A model generated the notes under the pieces. The model worked only from the letters and a program-made list of their open reading frames with translations. It made no database searches and was not told the DNA's origin. Source: Holophagales bacterium (lineage in GTDB: Bacteria > Acidobacteriota > Thermoanaerobaculia > Multivoradales > Multivoraceae). Taken from it: 64,000 bases of DNA. Made by a program: the position numbers and the translations under genes. The stretch is from positions 1 to 64,000 of the forward strand of contig VXZQ01000005.1 of NCBI GenBank assembly GCA_009845425.1, written 5' to 3'. Positions 34,338-43,300 of this stretch are shown piece by piece (positions within the stretch are counted from its first letter, which is position 1; each line of letters opens with the position of its first letter).

Positions 34338-36344
34338 CTACTTTTCGCCGGCCCGGTACCAGATCGGCGAGGTCCAGGCCCGCTCCTGGATGCGCCAGGG
34401 CTGATCCGGGTCGGCGCAGGCGGCTGGCCGTTCGCTCTCAGGCAGGGCCGCGCACTGGAGTGCGTTCCAGCGGCAGCTCGGGTTTTCGAGGACTCTTGCG
34501 TAGTAGACCGCGGACCGGGACGGATCGAACTCGGGATCGGTCCAGGTGGCGCACAGGGAGGCGGCTCCGTCGCCGCTTCGTTCGCAGGTCGACCTGGACA
34601 CGTCGGCACCGTTGTCCGGGTCGCCGGCGACGTCGAAGAAGCGCTCGTGAAACAGGCCGTCGTGGCCGACCCAGCCCTTGATGATCTGGATCCGCTGCAG
34701 GGGCGTTCCCGGGTGTTCGGCGGTCCCGAAGTCGGCGATCGCCGAGACGAACAGCGTCGGCGCCCCTGATCCGTCGCTGTCAGGGAGCACGTTGCCCATC
34801 GGCACCGCCGTTTCGTAGGCCTCGGCGATCATGTCCGGGCTCGAGCAGAGGTCGGGAAGGTCCCAGCCGCCGAACAGCCGCGCCTTGATCCGCACGCCGC
34901 TGGTGCCGAAGGTTTCCTTGCGCAGCATCGCGTCGAACAGGGAGTCTCTGGAATTCTCTTCGGCCCAGACGCCGATCAGGCCGCCGGGGTTGCGGAGTCG
35001 GTGGGGCGCGTAGGCGGGCGTCGTGAGCCGCTTCTCGAGGTCGGAGTCGACGTTGGCGTTCTGGCCCTGGTAGTCGTACTCGTCCGTGTCGCCCGGGAGG
35101 CCGTTGTGGCCGTCGGTCGAGGCGGTGATCCCGAACTGCATCGGGTTGACGCCAAGGCGCTCTTCCTGGGCCATCCCCTCGATCAGCGCGTAGCGGACGA
35201 AGTCGAGGCGCGACTGACAGCCCTGGCCGCGCAGTCCGCCGACACCCGTGCCGTCCTCGCAGTCGGGCGGCCGCTCCCCGTCGATGTAGCGGACCTTCTC
35301 GAAGTCGCAGAACTCGTCCTCGCCGCCAACGACACCCCACATGCCGCGCCGGCACTCGGAGTCGCCCTTCGCCTGCATGATCTCGACCAGGGCGTCCATT
35401 TCGGCCTGGAGGGTCGCCCGCGCCCGTTGCTCGTCGATGGGAGCGTCGCCCCAGTCGAGGGTGAACATCTGCCCGTTCGAGATGTTCGGATTGTGTGGGA
35501 TGGTCAGCGCCTGGCAGCCGGTGCCGGTGTCGTTGCAGCGGCTCTTGAGCCGGGTCCAGAGGTCCAGCGGCCGGTCGGCGTCCATCCAGGAGATCGGCAG
35601 CTCCGGCGCGATCTCGTTGCGCAGGATGACGTTGCGGTGGACCTTGGAGGCGCCCGGACTGCGGGTGTACTCCCAGCCGTGGAACGTCGTGAAGGAGCAG
35701 TCGCTCGACCGATCGTAGTGCTGTTCCGCGGCGGTCTGCGTCGCGCCCCAGGCGGTAAGCAGGCCCTGACGGCAGACGCTGGTGTCCTCGCCGCACAGCC
35801 CCGGCACCCTGCCGGTGATCCGGTGGTCCAGCCACGCCGCGCGTTCCTCGGCCGTGCTTCCCGGCCGCATCCCCCGGCAGGCCGGCTCGTCGTAGAGCGG
35901 CGAGGAGGGGTCGGTGCAGACGGAGACCTCGCCCAGCCACTCCGAGTGATCAGTGACGGCCGCGAAGTCGAGCGGCCGAACGAGCTGGGCGATGCGTGTC
36001 GGCTGTCCCGCGTCGTCGAGCGGACCGAGTCCGAGCGCTTCGCCGCGGGCGAAGCGGTAGGCGTCGTCCGGGGTCTGGAAGCCTCCTCGGCCGAGGGCAT
36101 CCAGTGAGAAGGCGGTGTGGGTGTGGAGGTCGCCGAAGAACGCCTGGCGCAGCGGGTCGTTGTTGGCGCACGGCTGGCGGGGAACAGGCTCGCGCGGTTC
36201 GGCCGGCGCGCTGGGCGGACTCCACTCCTGCGTGACGTAGGGCGGAATCCCGGTCGGGGGTACCGCGTCCCCGTTCGAGTCGCCGTCCGGGCCGCATCCC
36301 AGCGCGGCGACGACCGCGAGGCAGGCGGCGAAGCGGCGCGTCAC
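34338..36344 (-). CDS. DUF3604 lipoprotein (PHP-like metal-dependent hydrolase fold)
   Basis: The 668-residue protein belongs to DUF3604. Signature parts are FFGDLHTHTAFSLDA near the start, DFAAVTDHSEWLG, FHGWEYTRSPG, and FGITASTDGHNGLPG, all His/Asp-rich turns typical of a PHP-like metal site. I start at GTG 36344, giving MTRRFAACLAVVAALGC with a lipobox Cys17, rather than at 36362; the GTG overlaps the stop of the upstream gene as GTGA. No biochemical function is established to my knowledge. It is commonly found in marine heterotrophs beside sulfatases and esterases, which fits this region. Confidence 0.85.
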   Translation of the reverse strand: MTRRFAACLAVVAALGCGPDGDSNGDAVPPTGIPPYVTQEWSPPSAPAEPREPVPRQPCANNDPLRQAFFGDLHTHTAFSLDALGRGGFQTPDDAYRFARGEALGLGPLDDAGQPTRIAQLVRPLDFAAVTDHSEWLGEVSVCTDPSSPLYDEPACRGMRPGSTAEERAAWLDHRITGRVPGLCGEDTSVCRQGLLTAWGATQTAAEQHYDRSSDCSFTTFHGWEYTRSPGASKVHRNVILRNEIAPELPISWMDADRPLDLWTRLKSRCNDTGTGCQALTIPHNPNISNGQMFTLDWGDAPIDEQRARATLQAEMDALVEIMQAKGDSECRRGMWGVVGGEDEFCDFEKVRYIDGERPPDCEDGTGVGGLRGQGCQSRLDFVRYALIEGMAQEERLGVNPMQFGITASTDGHNGLPGDTDEYDYQGQNANVDSDLEKRLTTPAYAPHRLRNPGGLIGVWAEENSRDSLFDAMLRKETFGTSGVRIKARLFGGWDLPDLCSSPDMIAEAYETAVPMGNVLPDSDGSGAPTLFVSAIADFGTAEHPGTPLQRIQIIKGWVGHDGLFHERFFDVAGDPDNGADVSRSTCERSGDGAASLCATWTDPEFDPSRSAVYYARVLENPSCRWNALQCAALPESERPAACADPDQPWRIQERAWTSPIWYRAGEK

Positions 36345-36997
36345 TCCTCGGCGCCGACCCACTCGTCGGTCGGGCCGACCAGGGCGAAGTGGCCGGGCGC
36401 GCTGCGTCCGCCGTCCTCGGTTGCCGTCGTGCCGACGCCGAGGTAGACGCCCTCGTCCAGCTTGCGGATCTCGTCAACGAGAGTCGTGTCGTTGAACGCG
36501 CCGTAGTCCATGATGTACGAGGGGTTGCCGTCGAGGAGGGACGGCCCCATGCGGGTCGCGAACCGTCCGTTGCGGACGATCTTGCCGTCCGCGAAGCGCC
36601 AGCGGTTGTAGCCGTCGCCCTCGGTCTCGGTCAGGGGCCGGTACGCCTTGCCTAGCCAGTAGCCGCGGACCGAGCCCTCGTCGTACATGAAGCCGGAGGT
36701 GCGCACCTGGCGCTCGTGGTCGCCGGCGTTCGGGACGATTCCCTGGTAGTGGCCGTCGAGCTCCGCCATGCCGGCGGCGGGGAGGGCCTTCCATAGAGCA
36801 ACCGTGCTCTCGTGATCGAGGGCCAGCAACCGTTCCATGGTCCACGCGCCCTTCGCGCTCAGCGGAAAGCTCGCGTCCTCCGACGGCGCTTCGGCGACGA
36901 CGTCGGCGTCCGTCGCTTCGGCCTGCGGCGAGCAGGCAACGAATGCGAGCGCGAAGAGAGCGACTGCGGCGAGGACGAGAAACCGGTGCAGCCTCAT
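36341..36997 (-). CDS. Small lipoprotein of unknown function
   Basis: A 218-residue protein with lipobox FVAC (Cys22) and a very good Shine-Dalgarno sequence (GAGGAGG, 5 bases before the ATG at 36997). The mature part is a compact domain with MERLLALDHESTVALWKALP, SGFMYDEGSVRGYWLGKAYRP, GDGYNRWRF and SYIMDYGAFNDTTLVDEIRKLDEGVYLGVGT. I do not recognise it with certainty. The DEIR..DEGVYLG.G end, followed by FALVGP, recalls small domains described as acyl-CoA or lipid-related in actinobacteria, but that is weak. It overlaps the DUF3604 start by four bases, so the two are translated together. Confidence 0.68.
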   Translation of the reverse strand: MRLHRFLVLAAVALFALAFVACSPQAEATDADVVAEAPSEDASFPLSAKGAWTMERLLALDHESTVALWKALPAAGMAELDGHYQGIVPNAGDHERQVRTSGFMYDEGSVRGYWLGKAYRPLTETEGDGYNRWRFADGKIVRNGRFATRMGPSLLDGNPSYIMDYGAFNDTTLVDEIRKLDEGVYLGVGTTATEDGGRSAPGHFALVGPTDEWVGAEE

Positions 36998-37059
36998 GGG
37001 GACCTCCTCGTTCTGGGGGGAGAACTGCCGGGAAGCTACCACGCGGCGTCGAGTCGAAC

Positions 37060-37134
37060 TGGAGCCGACGAGCGGATTTGAACCGCTGACCTGCTGATTA
37101 CGAATCAGCTGCTCTGCCACTGAGCTACGTCGGC
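37060..37134 (-). tRNA. tRNA-Thr (anticodon CGT), CCA encoded
   Basis: The minus-strand sequence folds into a full cloverleaf: acceptor GCCGACG/CGTCGGC, D-stem GCTC/GAGC, anticodon stem GCTGA/TCAGC with loop TTCGTAA (anticodon CGT, reads ACG), T-stem AGCGG/CCGCT with loop TTCAAAT, discriminator T and an encoded CCA at 37062-37060. A TACACT box (minus strand, 37182-37177) lies 43 bases upstream and could be its -10. Confidence 0.96.
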
Positions 37135-37244
37135 ATGACCGGGTGAGACGGCCGGTCTCAGCGCGGAGGACGCCGGAGTGTACCAGCGGTTTGACCGGGT
37201 TCGTGGGCTCCGGGATACCCTGCCCCGAGGCTCGTGCCCAACTG

Positions 37245-38597
37245 ATGACAGTCCAACGATTCCCCAGCCGGATATCAGGGCCACCGCCCGGACGTGGCGG
37301 CATGTGGGAGTCGCTCCGGATCCCTCAGTTCCGCTGGCTCTACCTGTCGAACACGACCTTCTTCCTGGCCATGCAGGGCCAGTTGGTTGTCCGTTCGTGG
37401 CTTGTCTACTCACTGACGGGCAGCGAGTTCGCGTTGGGTCTCGTGAGCCTGATGGTGGCGCTCTCCATGCTGAGCCTGGGGCCGGTCGGAGGGGTTGCGG
37501 CCGACCGGTTCGAGCGCAGGGGCGTGGTGGCCGCCGGGCAGGCGACGGTGGTGGTGGCCGAGGTCGTCGTGCTCTCCCTGCTTCTGAGCGGGAGACTCGA
37601 CTACTGGCACATTCTGGTCCAGGTGACGGTGGTCGGGGCGGTGTTCCCCTTTGTCATGCCGGCACGGAACGCCATCGTCGCCGACGTGGTCGGCCGGCGT
37701 CGGCTGACGAACGCGATGGCGCTGAGCATGACCGCGGTCAATGTGACCCGGGTCGTCGGGCCGGCGGTTGGCGGCTTCCTCATCTGGGCCGCGGGTGTCA
37801 ACGTTGCCTACTCAATCAACGCCGGCCTCTATGCGCTGGCCCTTGCAGGGATGATGGGTGTAGATCGGGCGCCGGTGGCCGACCCGTCGAAGCACTCGAT
37901 GCTCCACAACATGGGGCAGGGCTTCCGGTACGTGGCGGAGAACCGGCTGGTCCTGGTCCTGCTGTTCTTCGGCCTGGTGCCGATGTTCCTCGTCATGCCC
38001 TTCCAGACCCTGCTCGTCGTCTTCGCCGAGGACATCTGGCAGGTGGGCGCGGGCGGTCTTGGGGCGTTGAGCGGAGCTGCGGGCGTCGGCGGTGTGGTGG
38101 GCGCCGCGTTCGTGGCCTGGCGGTCCTACTCGACCCGCCGGCTTCGGTTGATGATGACCAGCGTCTTCGCCTTCGGCCTGTTCATGATGGGCTTTGCCCT
38201 CAGTCCGTGGTTCTGGCTGGGTCTTCCTCTGGTGCTGGCGGGCTCGGCCTTCCAGGCCATCTACACGACGCTGAACAACACGGCGATCCATGTCCTGATC
38301 CCGGATTCGGTACGTGGTCGCGTGTCCGGCTTCCTGACCATGTCGTTCTCGCTGCCGATGCTCGGAGTAGCGCCGATCAGCGCTCTGGCCGAGGTCTGGG
38401 GAGCGCCGGTCGCCGTGGGGCTGGCTTCGCTGCTCGCCGTCGTAGTGGCGATCGTCTTCTACCTCGCCAGTTCCGACTTGCGGCGGATGGACCTGCTGAT
38501 CCGGAGGGCGTTCAGGGCGGCTGCGCGCGCGGACGCCGAACGGACTGTGAGATCGGAGACGCCCGCACCGGCGGTCACTCGTGGGTCGGCTCCCTGA
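37245..38597 (+). CDS. MFS exporter (EntS-like, MFS_3 family)
   Basis: A 450-residue major facilitator with ~12 hydrophobic helices. The N-terminal RIPQFRWLYLSNTTFFLAMQGQ, and the VADRFERRGVVAAGQ loop between helices 2 and 3 (motif A-like), are typical of EntS-type exporters of siderophores, drugs or macrolides. A long middle loop (PVADPSKHSMLHNMGQGFRYV) separates the halves. Start choice is uncertain: ATG 37245 or ATG 37302 (MWESLRIPQF), neither with a strong Shine-Dalgarno sequence. A possible promoter, TTGACC (37191-37196) with GATACC 17 bases on, lies just upstream. A cytidylate-kinase-like gene follows after 21 bases. Confidence 0.83.
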   Translation: MTVQRFPSRISGPPPGRGGMWESLRIPQFRWLYLSNTTFFLAMQGQLVVRSWLVYSLTGSEFALGLVSLMVALSMLSLGPVGGVAADRFERRGVVAAGQATVVVAEVVVLSLLLSGRLDYWHILVQVTVVGAVFPFVMPARNAIVADVVGRRRLTNAMALSMTAVNVTRVVGPAVGGFLIWAAGVNVAYSINAGLYALALAGMMGVDRAPVADPSKHSMLHNMGQGFRYVAENRLVLVLLFFGLVPMFLVMPFQTLLVVFAEDIWQVGAGGLGALSGAAGVGGVVGAAFVAWRSYSTRRLRLMMTSVFAFGLFMMGFALSPWFWLGLPLVLAGSAFQAIYTTLNNTAIHVLIPDSVRGRVSGFLTMSFSLPMLGVAPISALAEVWGAPVAVGLASLLAVVVAIVFYLASSDLRRMDLLIRRAFRAAARADAERTVRSETPAPAVTRGSAP

Positions 38598-38618
38598 GGA
38601 CGCAGAAGGAGATATCCG

Positions 38619-39245
38619 ATGCTGATCACGATCTCCAGGCAGTACGCATCCGGCGGCACTCAGGTGGCGAGGCTGGTGGCCGAGCAACTCGGGTGGCGGG
38701 TGGTCGGTAACGCGCTGATCGACGAGGTGGCGGATCGGGCGGGTGTTCCGCCGGAGGAGGTCCAGGCGCGCGAAGACCGCCCTCCCGGCTTTGTGGAGCG
38801 CCTGGCCCGTATTGCCAGCGTCCAGTTGCCGGATCTTTTCCTCCCGGCACCGCCGATCGGGCAGCCGATCGGCGAGGGGAACCTGGTCCGCGTCACCCGT
38901 AGTGTCGTCTGTGAGATCGCCGCGGAGGGCCGCTGCGTATTCGTGGGCCGCGCCTCGGCGGCCGTTCTGGCCTGGCGCGAGGATGCGCTCCACGTGCGCC
39001 TCGTCGCGGGACCCGGGTTCAGGAGGCGAGTCGCCGTTGAGGTGATGGGCGTACAAGAGAAGGAAGCCGATGCGGTCGTCGCCCGGCGCGATGCGAACCG
39101 GGTCCGCTACCACCGTGAGTACTACGCCCGGGACTGCGACGACCCGCGCCACTACGACCTCGTTCTGAACACGGAGCGGCTTGGCTTCCCGGGCGCCGCG
39201 GAGCAGATCGTCCACCGGGCTCGGACGCTCGGCTGGGCCGACTGA
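38619..39245 (+). CDS. Cytidylate kinase-like family protein
   Basis: The 208-residue protein begins ITISRQYASGGTQVARLVAEQLGW, the degenerate P-loop region of the cytidylate kinase-like family (PF13189), followed by VVGNALIDEVADRAG. Later parts with GRASAAVL and RLVAGPGFRRRV match the lid/NMP region, and YHREYYARDCDDPRHYDLVLNTERLG is the usual end. Members are found beside many kinds of genes and their substrate is not established; the bona fide CMP kinase gene is not in the window. GGAG precedes the ATG. Likely co-transcribed with the MFS gene. Cytoplasmic. Confidence 0.85.
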   Translation: MLITISRQYASGGTQVARLVAEQLGWRVVGNALIDEVADRAGVPPEEVQAREDRPPGFVERLARIASVQLPDLFLPAPPIGQPIGEGNLVRVTRSVVCEIAAEGRCVFVGRASAAVLAWREDALHVRLVAGPGFRRRVAVEVMGVQEKEADAVVARRDANRVRYHREYYARDCDDPRHYDLVLNTERLGFPGAAEQIVHRARTLGWAD

Positions 39246-39300
39246 AGCGGCGGTACTCGTCGTAGTTGACTGCATGGAAACGCAGAGACAGGGAGCGGCA

Positions 39301-40335
39301 ATGACGCGATCAATGAGAGTCCTTCTGTACGTCTTCGCGATGGCCCTGCCGGTGTCGCCTTTGGTCACCGAGGAGCACGTGGTCGAGACGGAAACCCACC
39401 GGTTCGAGGAAGTGGCCGACGGCGTCTACTTCGTCTCAGGGACCGGGGCCATGGTCACGAGAAGCAACGCCATGGTCGTGGTCACCGAGGAGGACGTGCT
39501 GGTCGTCGATTCCCACATCACGCCGGCCGCGGCGCGGGCGTTGATCGACGGAATCGAACGGATCACGGACAAGCCGATCCGAACCCTGGTCAACACCCAC
39601 TTCCACTACGACCACTCTCACGGCAACCAGGCGTTCGGGCCGGACGTTCGGGTCGTCGGACACGAGTACACGCACCACAAGATGGCCACTGCGCCGCTCG
39701 AGGAGCACACGTTCAAGGGTTCCTCCGAACGGGACAAGCTGGCGCTTGAGGAGCTGCGCGCCGCCCTGGAAACGGCTTCAGAAGAGGAGCGGGAGGACCT
39801 GGAGACGCAGATCAGCATCCAGGCCGCCCACGTCGAGTCGACGGCCGAGATCGATCCCGTGCCTCCGGACACGACACTGGCGGAGAAGATGAGCTTCTTC
39901 AGCGGCGGCCGGGAGATCCAGCTCCACTTCCTCGGCCGCGCCCACACTGGCGGCGACGTCGTCGTCTACCTGCCGGCCGAGCGGCTGGTGTTCACCGGCG
40001 ACATGATGCTCGGCGGACCGCCCTGGCCCGGGGACGGTTGGGTCAACGAGTGGCCGGCCACCCTGGAGCGGCTGAAGCAGCTCGACTTCGACCTCATCCT
40101 GCCGGGTCACGGTCCGCACTTCCGTGACCGGGATCTGATCGACCATGTCCAGGCCTTCCACCGGGAGCTGTGGGAGGTCGTCTCGGGGCTCCACGCCGAC
40201 GGCGTCTCGGCGGAGGATGCGGTTGAGCGGATCGACCTCTCCCACCACGCCGAGAACCTGCCGCCTGCCCGCGTCCGTGTCGACCTCCGCGGAGTGCAGA
40301 GGATGTACATGGTGCTGGAGGGTACGGCCAACTAG
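39301..40335 (+). CDS. Exported metallo-beta-lactamase-fold hydrolase
   Basis: A 344-residue protein with a signal-like N-terminus (about 1-20). The metal site is complete: H100-F-H102-Y-D104-H105 (THFHYDHSHG), a His in RAHTGGD, an Asp in VFTGDMMLGG and a final His in LPGHGPHF. The insert with EELRAALETASEEEREDLETQ is helical and separates the two metal halves, as in quinoprotein-relay/SoxH-type and B3-like proteins. Substrate unknown; lactamase activity is not implied. GGGAG lies just before the ATG. The frame is open upstream but that part overlaps the kinase-like gene. Confidence 0.85.
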   Translation: MTRSMRVLLYVFAMALPVSPLVTEEHVVETETHRFEEVADGVYFVSGTGAMVTRSNAMVVVTEEDVLVVDSHITPAAARALIDGIERITDKPIRTLVNTHFHYDHSHGNQAFGPDVRVVGHEYTHHKMATAPLEEHTFKGSSERDKLALEELRAALETASEEEREDLETQISIQAAHVESTAEIDPVPPDTTLAEKMSFFSGGREIQLHFLGRAHTGGDVVVYLPAERLVFTGDMMLGGPPWPGDGWVNEWPATLERLKQLDFDLILPGHGPHFRDRDLIDHVQAFHRELWEVVSGLHADGVSAEDAVERIDLSHHAENLPPARVRVDLRGVQRMYMVLEGTAN

Positions 40336-40337
40336 CG

Positions 40338-40355
40338 ACCGGGCCCTCCCCCGGT
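40338..40355. terminator. Possible bidirectional hairpin between convergent genes
   Basis: ACCGGG (338-343) and CCCGGT (350-355) form a six-pair stem with a six-base loop between the convergent hydrolase and carboxylase genes. There is no T-run on either strand, so this is weak evidence for a terminator. Confidence 0.22.
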
Positions 40356-40370
40356 TCGCGGAAAGCGCAG

Positions 40371-43300
40371 TTACCAGGTATCGATGTAGGGCCGCTTCTT
40401 GCCGGTCCGCGGAGGCGTCGGAGGCAGTCTCTTCATGCTCTCCGTGATCCAGGAGCGGGTGTCCGCCGGATCGATCACGTCGTCGAGGCCGCCGCCGGCG
40501 GCGGCGTTGACGGCCTTGGCGCGTTCGTACGAGGCCTCGACCCGGCGCTCGAACTCGAGCCGCCGCTCCTCGGGGTCTTCGATCGCGGCCAGTTCCTTGC
40601 GGTAGCCGAGCTTGACCGCGCCCTCGATGTTCATGCCGGCGAACTCGGCTGTCGGCCAGCCGACAGTGAAGAAACCAACCAGAGCACTCGCGCCGCACAT
40701 CGCCTGCACGCCCAGGCCGTAGGCTTTGCGCACGACGACGCCGAACAGGGGAACGGACAGGTTGGCGCCGGTGTTGAACATGCGCGCGCAGTGGCGGACC
40801 AGGGCGGTCTTCTCGTGGTCGGGGCCGACCATGATCCCCGGGCAATCCATCAGGCTCAGCACGGGGATGTCGAAGGCGTCGCAGAGCTGAAGGAAGCGGG
40901 CTCCCTTGTCGGACCCGTCCGAGTCGATCGCTCCGGCGAGGTGGTGCGGGTTGTTCGCGATGACTCCCATCGGCCTGCCTTCGACGCGGATGAGCGCCGT
41001 GATCACGCCGATTCCGAACTTCGGACGGATCTCCAGCACGGATCCGACGTCGGCGATCGTGTGGACGATCTCCTGCATGTCGTAGAGGCGAAGCCGGTTC
41101 TCCGGCACGACGTGGCGCAGCGGGCGCTGGTCGTGTGCCTCCCAGTCGGAAGTCGGTCCCTGGAAGTAGGAGAGGTACTTCTTCGCCACGTCGACCGCTT
41201 CTTCCTCGTCCTCGACCAGGATGTCGACGACGCCGTTCGGCACCTGGAAGGACATGGGACCGACCTCTTCCGGGGTGTAGATGCCGAGGCCGCCGCCCTC
41301 GATCATGGCCGGACCGCCCATGGCGATGGTCGACGCCTTGGTGGCGATGATCACGTCGCAGCAGGCGAGCAGGGCCGTGTTGCCGGCGAAGCAGCGGCCG
41401 TTGTTCACGCCGACCAGCGGAATGAGGCCGGAGAGCTTGGAGAACTGGGTGAAGGTGTAGGTGTCGAACGCGACCCGCGGCCCCGTGTAGTCGTCGCCCG
41501 GCCGGCCGCCGCCGCCTTCCGTGAAGAAGACGAGCGGCAGCATGTACCGGTTCGCCAGATCGAACAGGCGGTCCTGCTTGTAGTGGTTGCGCCCGCCCTG
41601 CGTGCCGGCGAGGACGGTGTAGTCGTAGGAGAGCACCATCGCGCGCGACCTCGCGTCGTCGAACAGGTCGCCGTTGATCGAGGCGGTACCGGCGACCACG
41701 CCGTCGGCGGGCGTGTACTGGCGGAGTCTCTCGTCGCTGAACTTCTGGTGCTGGCGGGCGACGATCAACGGCCAGTACTCCTTGAAGGACCCGGAGTCGA
41801 CGAGCTGCTCGATGTTCTCGCGCGGCGTCCGGAAGCCGAACCGGCGCCGCCGGGCAACGGCTTCCGGACGGTTCTCGTCCAGGGTGTAGTCGTGGCGCCG
41901 GATGTTCTCCTCGAGATCCGGCCGGATGTAGTCCGGATCGATCTCGACGGCGGCATCCGCCGCCTCGCCACCCTCGGCCCCTTCCACGAGAACGAGGGGA
42001 TAACCCTCCCGGATCGTGTCGCCCACGGCCATCGTGACCCGGAGCACCGTGCCGCTCGTATCGGAGCGGAGCACGTGCTCCATCTTCATCGCTTCGATCA
42101 CGGCCACCTGTTGCCCGCGCAGCACCTCGTCGCCCTCCTCGACGTCGATGCTGACGATGGTGCCCTGGATCGGCGCGGCGATTCCGGCGGCCCCCTCGGT
42201 GTCTACGACCGAGACGGGCAAGCCGCTGGCATCGTCCGTCTGGTCAGCCTGAGCGGCCTTCGTCTCCTGGTCGTAGGCGAACAGGGCCAGGGGATCGGCC
42301 GTGTCGACACGGGCGCCGGCGAAGCCGCTGTCGCGGGCGCTGTTTTCGGTCGAGGCCGCCTCGCCGCCGGCGCCGGGACCGGCTGCCGGGACGAAACGGG
42401 GCCTGCGTCCGTTGCCGGCCGCCGCCGCCAGTTCCCCGGCCTTGTCGTCCAGCCAGCGGGTGTACAGGCGACCCGCCTCGAAGTCCGGATGGGCGAGGAC
42501 GCCCTGGAGCCAGGGAATGTTCGTGGAAGGTCCGCCGATGCGAAACTCGTCGAGGGCCCGGGAGGCGCGCTTGACGGCGGCGGCGAAGTCGTCCGAGGGC
42601 GAGTGCACGATCACTTTCGCGAGCAGCGAGTCGAACGCGGGGTTCGGCTCGTAGCCGGCGTAGCCGCAGCCATCGATTCGCACACCGGGACCGCTTGGCG
42701 GTTCGTAGGCGGCGAGGACGCCGGAGGACGGTCGCACGTTGCCGTCGGCGTCCAGGGTCTCCAGATTGACGCGGGCCTGGATCGCGAAGCCGCGCGTCCG
42801 CCGCGCGTCCGGGTCGTCGAGCCCGAGGTCCGCGAGTGACTCGCCGCGGGCCACCCGGAGTTGCGCTTGCACCAGGTCCACTCCGGTCACGGCTTCGGTC
42901 ACCGTGTGCTCCACCTGGAGGCGCGCGTTCGTTTCGATGAAGGCGAAGCGGCCGGCCCTCTCTTCATGTGGACTGCCGTTGTCTCCGCCTGCGCCATCGC
43001 CGGCATCGACCAGGAACTCGAAGGTCCCGAGACTGTTGTACGTCGCGGCGCCGCCCAGGCGCAGCGCCGCATCGATGATCGCCTGGCGGACCTCGGATCC
43101 CAGGTTCGGCGCCGGCGCTGTTTCGACCACCTTCTGGTGCCGGCGCTGGGCGCTGCACTCGCGCTCGCCGAAGTCGATCAGGCCGCCGAGCTCGTCGCCG
43201 AGAAGCTGGACCTCGATGTGACGGGCACGCGGGATGAGTTCCTCGACGTAGAGGCCGCCGTTGCCGAAGGCGCGTTCGGCCTCGGACCCGCAGCGTTCGT

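Noticed and set aside
40791..42839. 682-codon open frame on the plus strand
   Set aside because: Antisense to the carboxylase with its intact BC, BCCP and CT motifs.
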